A stretch of DNA of 64,000 nucleotides from Halichondria panicea (GCF_963675165.1 NC_087377.1:4464042-4528041), one strand, 5' to 3'. Positions 12,073 to 24,190 are shown, counted from the stretch's first letter. Program-made: numbers and translations. The notes: a model not told the origin generated them from the letters alone.

Positions 12073-13408
12073 TACTTGAATTTCAGTTCAGTCAGGAGGT
12101 GATCTCCATAGCAGAAGAGATTGGAGCAGTAAGTGTCTGTTTGGAGATAGCTAGCAACCTGCCCAGAAATGTGGAAATAAGATTAGTCTCACAAGATGGA
12201 AATGCCACTGGTATATATAACTATATAATCATGCAGTGTAGCCATGTTGTTCACTCCCCCTCTCTATATAGAGCCGAGGGACTACACTGCTGTCTACACC
12301 ACGGTCACGTTCCTCAGTGGAACTGCTCGTGATGGTCCAGGATCTCACATGTGCTTAGACATTAAGCTATCTGATGATAGTATAGTTGAGATGGATGAGG
12401 TGTTCCTGTTGACAGCACACTCTCTTGCTCCTAATGTCAACATCATCAATACTGCCACTGTTATTATCGTCAATAGTGATGGTAGGTGAAATATTGATGT
12501 GTGATCATTGCACAAATGTGGCGTTGGCTTGTTTCCATCCAATACAGACTCTGCCACTATTATCATGGTCCATAATAATAGTTATATCCTAACTGTTCGT
12601 TTATAGTTGAAAGTGGACTCTACATGCAACTATACACTTCATCTGTACGAGGGCCCACAACTGACGATGGTAGTGTAGAAGTTGAGTTACAGAATGGCTT
12701 CAGGTTCCTGGAACAACAGTATACTTACGTCATAGTAAGTTTTCCAAATTGTGTTACATAGATTCACCATAATATTAGGTGGGCAGCAATGGACATGTAA
12801 CACTAAACGGATCCGCTACGTTTATTACTAACGTAGAATCGCTCCCTTTTTCTTCATCTCCATTTCTAGAGCCCCCTTCTTGTCAGATATCAATCCATCT
12901 AGGGGAGGACTAGTATTCTACAGAGAGACCCAAGACGATCTGCTCTTCACACGAGCTACCAATGAAGTGAGGACTGCCTTCCCTAACCACCCCACCTTCA
13001 CTCCTGTGTCCTTGTTCATTGCAACTTGGCTTCAATTAAGTTCCACCCGTATCTGGCGATGGGGTTAGTTTAGTAACAAGTATGATCACCACAATTAATT
13101 ATTCATTATTATACAGACGAATACTTTCCAAATCATTATGGCAACAGATGGTCAAGCTTCATTTGTCACCTTTATATACGATGACACACAATGGACAGAC
13201 GATGGTCAGGATGGTTTTGCTCCACTGGCTGGAATCAATGGTAGTGATAATTATGGTTCGCTCTGTGGCTCTACCTGGGTCTTCGTCAAATGATATCAGG
13301 AACCTCACAACCACTAGCAACGTGGAGGTGCCTGGTTTGTGGATTTACAGGGTGGATTCTTCAGACATCATTGCTCCTGCATGGAAGAACTCGCTAGCCA
13401 CCATGTGA
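12073..13408 (+). pseudogene. Calx-beta / NIDO domain gene with frame damage
   Basis: Exons 12073-12210, 12272-12481, 12607-12734, 12779-12819 and 12870-about 13063 splice in phase. The first two encode a Calx-beta-like unit (acidic SIVEMDEVFLLT, then ATVIIVN). The next encode the start of a NIDO (nidogen extracellular) domain (GSNGHVTLN, APFLSDINPS, GGLVFY, FIATW). The exon at 13117-13408 continues the NIDO domain (TNTFQIIMATDG, YDDTQW, then LTTTSNVEVPG) and ends at a stop. However, the phase does not match between FIATW and TNTFQ, and a further one-base shift lies near 13262-13270. Either the gene is decaying or the assembly has two indels. No signal peptide was identified. Sponges carry many such secreted or adhesion proteins. 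The intron 12820-12869 contains a textbook branch site, TTACTAAC. Confidence 0.65.
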
Positions 13409-14959
13409 TGTGAGCTCCCCCCATATACATGTCTGAGTTTGCATGTGCTTATTATTATTCTTGAATGTCTTTTATAATAGGTTCAAGCTAGCTAGAGGCA
13501 ATTAACTTCTGTAGTAACTCATCTATATTAACATAGTAGTGACAGATTTTTCTGTGTACAAGTAACATCATAGTGTTGTGTTTTGTTTGCCCACGAGGCT
13601 TTATTAATGTCATTACACAACATGAAATTAAACTGTTGGAGGAAGGATTACATATATATATGTTGCTATTCTCCTGATCTAGATATCTTACGCTTATATA
13701 TTAGCAGTCAAATGTTGTCAAATAATATTACAACAACAAAGGAGCATGCTATCAACTTGTCAATATTGATCAAAGTTGATATTGGATTGTGTGGTAGATT
13801 GGAGTGTCATGAATGCGATTATCCTTTGCTGAGCTGTACCCTACATTTAACCGGCTGAAGGACACTATAGATCTATAACCTTTTTGGCTAACTATAGAGC
13901 TATAGCAACATCATTCAACATCGTTATATCATTATTTTGTATTTTCAATTCCCTAAAACTACAATAGAAGATAGCAACACAAGGAGAAAGCGTGCGACCA
14001 ATAATTCTATGTACGAGTACAATGGGTATTTTAAATTATAAGTATTTTATCCACAGGCAAACGTAGCAGAACAATGGCAGTGGCGTTTCTACGAAATACA
14101 GTAGGAGGTTGCTGAGAGCTGGCGACAAAGTTTAACTGCCCACGTACAGGAAACCACACCCCCTTTTCTGCACACGACAACTTTTTTATAGTGTCAATCA
14201 TTAGACGTAGACGTGAAAAAGCTTGGAAATACTGAATATAGCTAGTGCTGCTCCTCCTGAATAGCTCCCAGATAAACAGTAGTAGAAGAAGGTATTATGA
14301 GACGGAACCAATTATGAGACAGCTGTTTAAAACAGGAGTGCTTCAGCTATTCTGTCTGCAGTTAATAGCACTATCACTCTAGTATTTTTTCCAAAAGAAA
14401 TTTGGAGTTGTATGCTTGTGTTGACAGAGATACCACAATAGTTTGTTTAAGTACAGAATTTAATTGGAAAAAACATTTTTAATTGACCAAATTTAAGTGG
14501 GTACCAAATGTTTGTAGTAAAATTCACTTGGTATCAGTTAAAACTGTTTTTATAGGCAAAATAATCACTATATTTTAATATTAGAAAGTTCCAGATATGT
14601 TAGAACAGCCAATTACCGTTAAAATTAATTAATTGCAATGGTGTCTCGTAAATACCCCCCCTGTCTCATAATACCCAAACCACTTTGAACACTAAAATGC
14701 TAGCATTAGCTGCAAACAAAGCACTGTCACTCTTTTTTTTGCTTACATGCAAAGCATATTGACCATAAAAGTTAGTGAACAGGCTATTTAGTTCCCTCAA
14801 GATTACTGCAAGACAGGGGGGTCAGAAACATTTAGATGTCTCATAATACCCCCTTGTACTCTAACCTTGAGGCCTATATCTTAAAATGTAGCAGCTAGTA
14901 CTAGCTAGTCTCGCGGGCCATACTCCACAATCTGATACTACGTATGGTGACTATTGCCA
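13409..14959. other. Spacer without a recognisable gene
   Basis: No exon was recognised. A 32-bp stretch at about 14907-14938 (TAGTCTCGCGGGCC ... CTGATA) recurs at 25452-25483, where it borders a broken protease gene. Confidence 0.45.
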
Positions 14960-14968
14960 GGTTTTCGT
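14960..14968. repeat. Left 9-bp target site duplication
   Basis: GGTTTTCGT immediately precedes the transposon end TAGCCTCGA and is repeated exactly at 18130-18138 after the other end. Confidence 0.85.
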
Positions 14969-15120
14969 TAGCCTCGACTCAAGTCCGCTTTACAGCGGCC
15001 TGGTATACCTTGTATGCGCATGCGCGAAATAATTCCTATATTTATCAGTATTACGCAAGTGATAAAATCGGAAAAAGTACACAAAGGAAAAATACGTAAG
15101 ACTGCGTGGTTGGTGGTAGA

Positions 15121-17585
15121 ATGTTCAAGACAATGGCAGCCACCAGAATATGCAGATTGTGCTGCAACATTGTTACTTCTACTCGCTGCTCAGCTCTGTT
15201 CAGCAAAGAGTCTGTTCAAAGATGCCTTCCAGACAGACTTGGCAAATTGCTAGAGCTGCCAGTTAGTGAATGTGATGGGCTATCTTCATACATTTGTAGA
15301 GCTTGCACAAACAAATTCCAGTCTCTGGAGTCTAAACTTAAAGCCTTTAGAAGTATGGCTAAGTGTGGTTTTGAGCAGGGTCGAAATAAGGCTTCCATCT
15401 GTAGTCCTATGGTATCAGGTAGGAAGAGAACTAAAGACACCAGTGGGCTTGAAGCATCACCTCACACAGTCCATGCTAGACCTCTAGCAAAACGTCTGAC
15501 AGTAGGAGCACCTGGAAGAAGGCTTGCTTTCTCAACCAGGGAGGAACGTAGGTTGATTGCAACAAATCATATATGTAGATGACAGGAATCATCTCTTTTT
15601 CATAGCGCACACAGACTGTCCTCGTCAGCCACTGCTGTTAGAGTTGACCAATCTCGAGCAGTTTTCTTCTGTTGACGGTATGTTAAACCACCTACAAACG
15701 AAATGAACGTAAATTAATATATAGCCATTAACTTAAAGGTTCAGAAGGTGTTGCAAGAGATATTTCCAAGCCTAGTTCGACTGAAACAGTTATGGTGAGG
15801 ACAACAGATCTGATACTGTAAACACACCAAAATCACACTAATTAATTAAACAATATACAGATCACAGTGAGCTCACCCAGTACAGTGACTGCGAAGTAGA
15901 TGAAAGTCTCCAGAAATTACGCCAGGCACTGAATAGTGGCAACATTCAGTCTATTGCCAAGGCAGCATTTTCTTGCCCTTCACTGAAGGACCAATTGGTA
16001 GAGGGTGTGGTGAAAATTCTTGACGACGAATGTTCCACTCTATGTCGTAACTCTGGGGAGTTTGTCTCTCTATTTCACCGGGTTCCAATTGACAATGTGG
16101 AAGCGTTATCGTGGAAACAGGCTGTGTCTGAACTACAGCGAAAGTCTCCGATTCTATTTAGGCTTATCCAGACGATCGTAGGACGTTCAGATCATAGGAA
16201 CTTGCATAAACGCGGAGAGAGTCACTACCCTGGGATGTGTATGGCCACAGCAATTCTCTTGAAAGAGCGTAACACAAGAATGTGTGGTATTCAGTCGTTT
16301 CTGTCTCTCGTACTCTTCAACTGTAGAGTAAACAAAAAGGTTTGTACATGTACATGTACATGTATGATGTGTGTCCACTACGTATTTTCAGATACAGGTA
16401 TAATTATTATATCACAGAGAGGGATTGGAAACGGAAGTTACCTTGCCACGTTAGGCCAGGGTTTAATCGAGGCTACAAAATGTATGTATGATTGTAACGT
16501 TAGTAAAATCTAGACTAGATAGTGCCTGCAGTATACTCCCAACTGTCACCTGAGGAACGTATGGATTGACACATGCAGTACACTGATAATTAAGTATTAC
16601 CATTATATAGCTAGAAGCATACTCATAAAGATCTCAGAGCATGACACTCTTTGTAGCTATTTTGAAAAACGTATTTTTTCCAAAGGATGCTCACCATTAT
16701 AGAGGGCATGAGAATGCATGTTGTTTTAGGGGGGCTTTGAATGCATTAATTGCAGTGGTCTTAATTCCAGAAACATCGTTTCCCCAAGTGCTGCACAACC
16801 GTACACAGATTTAAAAATTAATGTAACGCGATGCTACCTCCGTTTCCAATCCATCTCCTCTTATATAATTATGATTACATTGAATTACTCACAGGTATAC
16901 TCCAGGCTGAATCATCTTAGTGTCACTATCAGTTACTGTGCCGTGTTGAAGTTGGTCACGAAAATCAGCAAGCTGTACCAACGTCCTATCGATGCCTGGA
17001 TTGATGAGGGTGCATGTTTCAAGTTCGTGGGGGACAACGTTGCTAAAACAAAGGGCGTTAGAGACATACGTAGTGACCATCATGGTGAGCTAGTGCAAAT
17101 GTACAGTTTGTTGGCAAAGGACCATCTCCAGTCTCAACCTTTTCCCCCCTAACCTGGGTTCCCTAAAAATAACTCACTTCCTTCCTACAAAGGCCGACAT
17201 TGAGGGCATCCAAGAAATTTGGTCGTTCTAGTCGGTCGAATACTGTGCGAGTACATCAAGCCCCTCCAGCGGTACAAACGGTGTGTTGTCAGTCACATTA
17301 AGCACCCCCACAGCACAGAGATGGCCAAAAAATCTGAGGTTGTAGTCCTTGATGTTCTACACAAGAATGAGGCAAAGGCCGCAGACATGATAGACATAAT
17401 GATCGAGAAACATTCATACTTGAAAGATTCTATTGAACTTACTGTTATGTCAGGTGGCGATCAGATGACTTGTGAAAGACAGCGATGTAGCAAAAAACAT
17501 ATGCGAGATGCGGACACTCGCAGTGGACAATTGAAGCAGTTAGAGCCTTGTATAGAGGACTGGCACTGCCTTATGAGTATTCTGG
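15121..17585 (+). pseudogene. Transposon gene: ZAD-like zinc domain plus transposase-like region
   Basis: Probable exons are 15121-15547, 15606-15677, 15739-15794, 15861-16339 and 16895-17585. The N-terminus has paired cysteines (CRLC near residue 10, YICRAC about 50 residues later) in ZAD-type spacing, a dimerising zinc domain best known from insect zinc-finger proteins. The C-terminal part contains VGDNVAKTKGVRDIRSDHHG, EMAKKSEVVVLDV, GGDQMTCERQ and EPCIEDWHCL. These blocks resemble uncharacterised multi-copy cnidarian and sponge proteins, and I think they relate to the DUF6589 group; that is from memory and unverified. The last exon needs two small frame changes, near 17145 (a C run) and 17214, to read through. 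It stops at a donor-like GTAGGT at 17587, after which no further exon is found. A transposase role is inferred from its place between TSD-flanked inverted repeats. Confidence 0.65.
16416..16862. mobile_element. Inverted-repeat element, family B, nested in a transposon intron
   Basis: The left end AGAGGGATTGGAAACGGAAG and the inverted right end CTCCGTTTCCAATCC match the element at 1381-1922. It sits entirely inside the intron 16340-16894 of the transposon gene, so it inserted after or with the larger element. Exact limits are approximate. Confidence 0.7.
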
Positions 17586-17604
17586 GGGTAGGTGAAGCAC
17601 TCAC

Positions 17605-17949
17605 TTGGACTTCTTATCGACCCCTTTGTTTCCACTGAGTATACCAGCAGGAACACCACGATCATGTAGACTAGTCACTTGATCTACCATTAGAGACACT
17701 AGGGGACAATACTACGCTCACTAGGAGGAGAACTAATTCTATCCAGCTTCTTGTCGAATTAAAAAGGCAAAGTTTGGTAGCAGATAGACTTTCATATCCA
17801 GTAGGAACCCACAGGAAAACATCATTCCCTTCGTACAGCATCCGTAGAGTGTCAAGCTGTTTATCCCTCAGAACTAAATGACTTCTCTTCACACAAGAAA
17901 GGGCATAAGCCAGAGCGGAAGAGAACTCAGTGTCAGTCGAGCTAGTCAT
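17605..17949 (-). pseudogene. RecQ-like helicase N-terminal fragment inside the transposon
   Basis: Reading from 17949 downward gives an acidic N-terminus, then SSALAYALS, LRDKQLDTLRMLYEG and DVFLWVPTGY. A Walker A region follows that has lost one base, then motif Ia-like VSLMVDQV, HDRGVPAGILSG and NKGVDK. These are hallmarks of a RecQ-related superfamily 2 helicase. A donor-like GTGAGT follows NKGVDKKS at 17604. The next exon is absent because the convergent transposon gene begins there. The missing base in the ATP-binding loop and at least one more shift before VSLMVDQV mean this copy cannot encode an active helicase. Its position next to the right inverted repeat suggests the parent element carried its own helicase. 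Confidence 0.7.
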
Positions 17950-18129
17950 CTTTGCTATATGTAAAGTGTGTAACACGGACCACTAAAATTAGAATACAAA
18001 ATAGTATACCTGTTTATTTTACTGACAGTATCCACAAATACACGGATTACCCCCTTTTTGGGGTAATGTAAGCGCATGCGCATACAAGGTATACCAGGCC
18101 GCTTCTAAAGCGGCCTTGAATCGAGGCTA

Positions 18130-18138
18130 GGTTTTCGT
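18130..18138. repeat. Right 9-bp target site duplication
   Basis: GGTTTTCGT directly follows the terminal CGAGGCTA and is identical to 14960-14968. Confidence 0.85.
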
Positions 18139-18601
18139 GTACAGTTCTGGAATTTCGGAACGATGGCATTTCAAGAATTTCCACACAAAAATGCAAAAAT
18201 GTACCGAAGTATTCAAAAGGGGTGTGGTTTAAAATTGTTCACCATTGCTAAAAGTTGACAAGCTACACTGTACTGAGTCTGTTGGTTGTACAATCAGGCA
18301 CTCTAAAGGATCAAGACTATCATTTTAATTGTATATTGCTTTCTTGAATATCTAGCTGATGGATAGCTGCAGTCAAGAATGAAAAGAAAGATTAGGGAGC
18401 CCAAAAGTCGGCAAAACTATGGTTTCATTTATTCCAAGCAGAAATAGCCATGGCAAGACCTCTTCTCCAGAGTTTAATACTGAACATGAGTGATATGGAA
18501 GCAGAAATCAATGCATGCAATAGACAATATTATTTTGCAGCTCTACAGATCTAGATCTACAATTGTTGAGTATGAATCATCTATTGTCTTGATACTGAGT
18601 G

Positions 18602-19491
18602 TGCATTGCATTCAATTTTAATCTTCTGTTTCTCATCATTGTTTATTGCTAAGGTACCAGGACCGGAAGCAATAAGAATGCCAACGGCAATCTTCCCGGT
18701 CATGGTTTGGCGGTATGGTGAATCTCCCTGAAAATCTTCGTCTGAATCTTCTCGTTCTAAGACCATTGGAGCCGTATTTTTTGACCAATGTTGAACCGTT
18801 GGTTGTGGTTTTAGCTCATCTTCTCGTGCCATCCAGTAGGCACTATAGCATGGCTCAAAGTTTCTACTGATACTGAGCTCGGAATATGGGCTGAAGCTTG
18901 ACTGAAGCTATTCTGCTTGGTTACATGAGAGGGAACTTTTACAACTAAAAGGTTGTGACCAAGCTGGAGTAGAATGTGGCCCCCAGCAGCTTCCACTTCA
19001 GCAGTTGCCTCGTCAATATTCTCAGTGTGAAGCAACATTTCCTCCATGGCGGCAGAACTCCTGTAGAGCAGGTAACATGGAGTAATGTATATGTATAATT
19101 ATATATACATGCATGTGTAATTATAATGTTAGCATAAACTATACCGATCATTGATCATCGACTGAAAGTTTTGAATGTCTTCGAATAGTTCAGGATGAGG
19201 CTTATCTTCATCAGCTTTCAGGTCTTGCAATACCTCATCAATTTCACTAATGAAACAAAGCAAAGAGGCATATTTATGCATGGTGTCAATAAGTAGATCT
19301 CTATATATAGGTGGATGGATGCATGCTTGCATGCATGGACTGGTATAATGAAACTGCTGATAAGAGGTATATATAATTATATTCTCAGGCATAACTCACT
19401 TGAGCACAGTTTCCAGTTTAGCCTCTTTATCAATCACACCAGCTAGTGATGTGGAAATCATACTGCAAACCACAAGCAGCAACAACTTCAT
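18602..19491 (-). pseudogene. N-terminal half of a secreted metalloprotease (propeptide part)
   Basis: Exon 1 (19491-19400) starts with ATG and encodes a signal peptide (MKLLLLVVCSMISTSLAG). Exon 2 (19246-19145) and exon 3 (from 19060) splice in phase and encode an acidic, helical propeptide-like region (EEMLLHTENIDEATAEVEAAG). The reading frame shifts by one base near 18840-18850 between ETLSHA and YWMAREDE. It then continues through REDSDEDFQGDSPY and TMTGKIAVGILIASGPG, and ends abruptly at KIKIE near 18602 with no catalytic domain. The missing catalytic half is at 25484-26053 on the opposite strand, and inverting 18602-25483 would join them in frame. The two parts being one gene is inference; the signal peptide and splice phases are seen directly. 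Confidence 0.65.
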
Positions 19492-21154
19492 TTCGTTCTA
19501 TTTGTTTTTCTTGTTCCCTTTGTGTTTGTTGCGGCTTGATATCTCTGAGAGTGAATAACGCTCCATGCATAAGCGTGCTTTTATTGAGTCAGGTATAGCA
19601 AATTAAGGCATGCATGCATGCAACAGTTGATTTTACTAACCTGGAGGAGAGACTGTCTGAGCATGCACTTAGTCAGGTACAAGCAAATTAAGTCATGCAT
19701 GCACAGTTTTACTACGCTTGAGGAGAGACTGTCTGAGCATGCACTTAGTGCATGGCTATAGATCGGAATTCCAACCTAACCAATTATAGATCAAGGATTG
19801 ACAAAATTAGAAGAAACAAAGAATGACAAGAAGCGTATTCGTTCTATGCATCCCATCATGCATTTATGCACATAATGAATTACATGACATTGTATAGTTG
19901 GTCATGCATGCATTGACTATTGCGTAAAGGATTGAGTTTTAAGTTTCTTAAATTTCAAAGTAAACTTGCTTAGTAGAATGTCAAATGGATGGTACATGAT
20001 CATGAACGTTCCACTTTATTCTCCCAACAAATTATAGCACATAATTATCTACTATATTTCTCCAACGTGCATGCTCCTATTGTTGCTCAATGCTCAACGT
20101 TTGCATGCAGATATTATACGAGTACTTGAAAAATTGTACCAATATCTTGCATTTTATTTGACTGTGACCACAATAATTATTGTATTAAGTCTCCTGCTTC
20201 TCTTAAATGTCACATTGTTATTAGCAAGGAACTTATCAAACATATTCTTCTAATTGTACTAATTGAAGGTCAATGGAGGATAGAGATATTTGAGTCAGAC
20301 TATTGCACTAAGCGGCCACATACCACCACAGCTCACGTACTCTGACTAATTGATTGCAGTCCATCATGCATGCAATAGTCATGCATGCATGCATATCTAT
20401 TTGGGCATGCATGACTATTGCATAATTAATTAAAGAGAGATCAGGTCTTTAAGTTACTATTGCATACCAGAGCTCGTTTACATATAATTGAGTAACGTTT
20501 CCAGCACATCATGCATTCATGCACATTTATAGTCTGTCATGCATGACTATAGCTTTTGCGTCTTAAGTTACTTGCATTTTAACACCTGGTAATACAGTAG
20601 AATGTCAAATGGGATGCCGGATATATACACATGAATGTTTTACTTCGTTTTTTCCCAACAAATTTAAAGCATATAATCATTTACAATGTGGATATTCACG
20701 TGCAGATTTCTGCAACAAGCTCCCACCTGATCTCAATGTTGGCCCCATTTAGTAACCCAATACCCTAGTGAAACCCCTTCCCTTTTCCAAATAATTTATG
20801 GTCGGAATGTGCATGATACACTGTTTGATTTATGGACTGTTTTTTGGTGGGGGCATACATTGTGATACTATAATATTATATCACACTATCACAATGATAC
20901 TGCAGCACTGCATGTAGATTTCTCCAATTCATGTTATATAGTCTAGTGCTCTTATGCAAATCGACGACAGACATGCACGGTCTAAAAAAACCCTAGTTGA
21001 CTTTGGAGATTAGAGCAAGTTGAAGTTCTACACTGTACTCTTGAGTACACTATTAAACTATCATGCACTCTGAATTATTAGTAACCTTGCCAGTGCTTGT
21101 TATGAGTGCTATTAATCCCTCATTGCACGAGTAGCCATACTATTGATTGTTAAC
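19492..21154. other. Spacer rich in CATGCATG words
   Basis: No exon was recognised. Several near-duplicate blocks occur, for example AGGAGAGACTGTCTGAGCAT at about 19645 and 19720, and similar blocks near 19860-20010 and 20510-20650. This suggests old local duplication. Confidence 0.5.
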
Positions 21155-21531
21155 AGGGCCGTAGATAGCTTAGGTTTGCAGGGGTGGCAAAATAACAGCT
21201 GAAAATTTTTACTTAAAAAAAGGTCAACTGTTATTTCATATCCTCTGAGTAATATGGCAACTTCCAACTTGCTGTGGCACAACTTAGACCAACTAAAACA
21301 AGGTAGCTTGAGCTAGAAAGGTACTCCTGCTTCCAGAGGCGAGTGGAGCTCAGAATTTTACCTAAAAAAAGGTCATCACTCGTTCTCAACAGTCAGCATG
21401 TGCATCAGATAGCCCTGCCCACATCTCAATTTCATTATACCGCATTGGGCATGTGCAGATCAGTAAATTTGGGATATCTAGACAGACTGCCCCCCCCCCC
21501 CCCCCCCCCCCCCCCGCTGTCTACGGCCCTG
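21155..21531. mobile_element. MITE-like element, family D (copy 1)
   Basis: The ends GGGCCGTAGATAGC and GCTGTCTACGGCCC are inverted, and the interior matches 53252-53615 nearly base for base apart from a long C homopolymer near 21490-21515. There is no coding content. Confidence 0.8.
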
Positions 21532-21536
21532 GTGTG

Positions 21537-22390
21537 TGTGTGTCTGTGTGTCTGTCTGTGTGTCTGTGTGTCTGTGTAGACTGCTACAGCTGCTCAAGGA
21601 TCAATGAAGAGTTTCTATAGTCATGTTTTCTTGGATTTTAATTCGTGGATTTGCAAAATAATGCTTCGTTCTCGATGCCTAGTTTAGCTTACATTGCAAA
21701 AGAGGGCGTAGAAAAACTTTTCAATAGAGTGTTACTATACTCTATACTTAGTAGCTTCTCTGCACTAGAACGCTAGCTATTGCAATCAGTTTGAAAAGGA
21801 ACCGCGCACGTGAGCGCGAAAAATTTGAGGCCCCGGTCACAACACCCCCTATATTGTTTGTTGTTGGTGCCTATTAGCGATGTACTCCTGGCAATGTGCA
21901 TTGACAGGCAACTCCATGTAACCGGTTTGAAATTGTGGACCGATCTATATATAAAGCACTGTAGAAACCACATGTACCAAAAGCAATGGTGGTAAGACTA
22001 GGTGATGACCTATCATCCTCTAGCAAAGCTACATGTATAGCAAAAGACCGTGTCTAGATAATGTTGGGTATAGTAACCCTCTCTCTCCCTCTCTCTCTCC
22101 CTCTCTCTCTCTCTCTCCCTCTCTCTCTCCTTCTCCCTTTCTCTCTCTCTCTCTCCCTCTCTCTCTCCCTCTCTCTCCCCCTCTCCCTCCCCCTCTCCCT
22201 CCCTCTCCCTCTCTCTCTCCCCTCCTATTCCCCCCTCTCTTTTGGGGGGGAAGCTTAACCCTGCTGGAAGAGTGAGAAGAGAGCTGCAAGGCTCCGCTGA
22301 TGCAGCCATTACCTGAGCCATTACTTTTGGCATCGATCGTTTTTTATTTTTTTAATAATAATCATAGTCGATCATTACCCACCCACTATT
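21537..22390 (-). mobile_element. Reverse-oriented, interrupted copy of family A
   Basis: The TG/TCTG-rich start, AGACTGCTACAGCTGCTCAAG, and GGATTTGCAAAATAATGCTTCG are the reverse complement of the right part of the family A element. The stretch 22330-22390 (ATCATAGTCGATCATTACCC) is its left interior. Unrelated DNA with a CT microsatellite separates the parts. Confidence 0.6.
22078..22232. repeat. CT-rich microsatellite
   Basis: About 150 bases of CTCTCTCC-type repeat. The open frames reported on both strands here are low-complexity artefacts. Confidence 0.95.
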
Positions 22391-22412
22391 TCGATTCTAC
22401 AAAACCAGAAAT

Positions 22413-23034
22413 GGTATAACCAAGGGCGTATACAGAGAAGAGGGCATGCAACTCGCCCTATTCTCAGAATCATCCGACTTCGGTATTGAGCTATTTTTAG
22501 AACTGCCCACAAAAACGCCCACGCGTAACCTTTGACCGCACAAGCTAAATCAAAGTCTTTTTTATATCTGTGCTAGCTAGCTCGATTGCAGCATAGTAAA
22601 ACTAGTTCTCAGCAGCAGTAATGGCTCGTACTAGCAGTGTCAAAGGCAAAGGCAAACCATCCAACAGTTGCAACTCCAAGAAGATGAAACCTAGGTACAA
22701 TAAACCTGTCTTCCTGAGTCTCTGGTACTTCTTAACAATACGCCCAGCACTTAACTTCCCGCTCAAAGGGGTTGTCTTGGACCTGGCTGGACTAGGACTG
22801 GTCATGACACTTCTCTAAAATAATACTGCACTGTTAGCTAGCTAGCTAGCTAGCAAAGGCAGCTCTGATGTACACGCCCATAATTATAACTCCGTAAACA
22901 ACACCGCCCACTTGTTCACGTCCGTATACTGGATTCTATTTTTAGCATATCCGGTCTCTGATACGAAGTCGGATGAGTACGTAGGGTACATAGTGAGTTG
23001 CATGCCCTCTTCTCTGTATACCCCTTGGTATAAC
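22413..23034. mobile_element. Inverted-repeat element, family E (copy 1)
   Basis: GGTATAACCAAGGGCGTATAC at the left and its inverted counterpart at about 22996-23034 form terminal repeats of about 40 bp that include AGAGGGCATGCAACTC. A shorter relative is at 62551-62750. No gene was recognised inside. Confidence 0.8.
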
Positions 23035-23591
23035 CCTTTCCAGGTCAATCGCACACACAGTTCCAGTTTGCATCTGAGCCCAACCCACCAAATTAGCTTG
23101 ATGTTATCGCCGCCCCCAATGAAGTGGCTATGGCTTGTAGAGATAGGCGTGGGTCATCAATGGCTGTGCACAAACTAACCATCGATTTTATGCCTTGCTG
23201 CTGCCTCGATGGGAGTATGTGTGGCCTTTAAAAGCTGCACTCTGGTCAACTAAGCTGCTTAGCAAGCATGTAGACTATTGTAGAGCTTGTGTCCACTTGT
23301 GAAGTGCCTGTGTACACAAATGGCTTGCTGCTTCCTCTTCGAAAATATTCTATGGCTACCAAGATAGTCCAGAGGGTCTACCAATGGATACTACTCAGTC
23401 CTACATGCTGTATAGCTTGTTTTAAACCTTTTTTTTTTTTATTGAACAGCTCAGCAGAACTTCAAAGGATAATCGCATTCATGATACTATCCAATCTGCC
23501 ACAGAATCCAATATCATGCAACATTCACAAGTTGATAACACGCTCCCTCCCAGATTGTTGTTGTAAAATTTACAACAATTTGACCAGTAAA

Positions 23592-24190
23592 GGGATAAAA
23601 AGCTATAGTTTATTTTGGCACCTCCACTGAGGCATCCATTAATTAAGCTCCTCTCCTATAATGACTGTGCGGAATTCAATTCTGTCAACAATAACTTACC
23701 TCTTCACCTCTTCCATAACTCTTAATAGTTTTTAAATGAAAGCAAAATGGCGAGAAGCATTAGCACAGCGCAGCTTGCAGCACTCGTTATGATTACCATA
23801 TCATGTTGATGCATTTGTGCATTTGGGGAGGAATGGTTTTAGTTGCCACAAAATCTCAACGTTTGCTAAGTCACACACTTACAAACCAAATGCATGATTG
23901 TGTTTCTTATTAATATCCACCACAGACGCTGTACAATCATATAGTGGCTGGTATTAAAGAGGATAAACGCAAAGAACAATAAAGTTAACAGGGTAAGCTC
24001 TTAATTGTGGTTTATCTCCTATTGTATTGTTGGGCTTGTAGTTTCCCTGTTCACTACATTGCATTGTAGGATGGGTACTTTCCCCTTGTACTGCTACGTT
24101 TGATTGTAGATAGTTACCATGGAATATTTTACCTTTGTGACTGAGCCAAATCTGAACAATTTTTTGCGCTCTGGCAAGGATCGTGTGTAC
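23592..24190. repeat. Left arm of a 600-bp inverted repeat
   Basis: This segment is the reverse complement of 26588-27192 over about 600 bases with only scattered differences. Shared landmarks are TGGCACCTCCA, CGAGAAGCATTAGCACAGCG and TTGTTGGGCTTGTAG. The arms flank a spacer of about 2.4 kb holding the transposon at 24368 and the protease catalytic half. Confidence 0.85.

Larger units (their letters stand above)
14969..18129. mobile_element. 3.16-kb DNA transposon, TAGCCTCGA family, 9-bp TSD
   Basis: Terminal inverted repeats of about 57 bp lie at 14969-15025 and 18072-18129. They start TAGCCTCGA, contain GCGGCCTGGTATACC and finish at GCGCATGCGC. The element is flanked by a perfect 9-bp duplication, GGTTTTCGT. 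Inside are a plus-strand spliced gene (15121-17585) and a minus-strand helicase remnant (17605-17949) that face each other. A 9-bp duplication is typical of Mutator-like elements, but I could not assign a superfamily from the protein. Both genes carry frameshifts, and the element appears internally deleted, so this copy is probably inactive. Shorter elements with the same end design are at 24368, 36185, 46350 and 60705. Confidence 0.85.

Noticed and set aside
22013..22333. Long open frames on both strands (RE-rich and SLSL-rich)
   Set aside because: They come entirely from the CT microsatellite; the composition is low-complexity in all frames.
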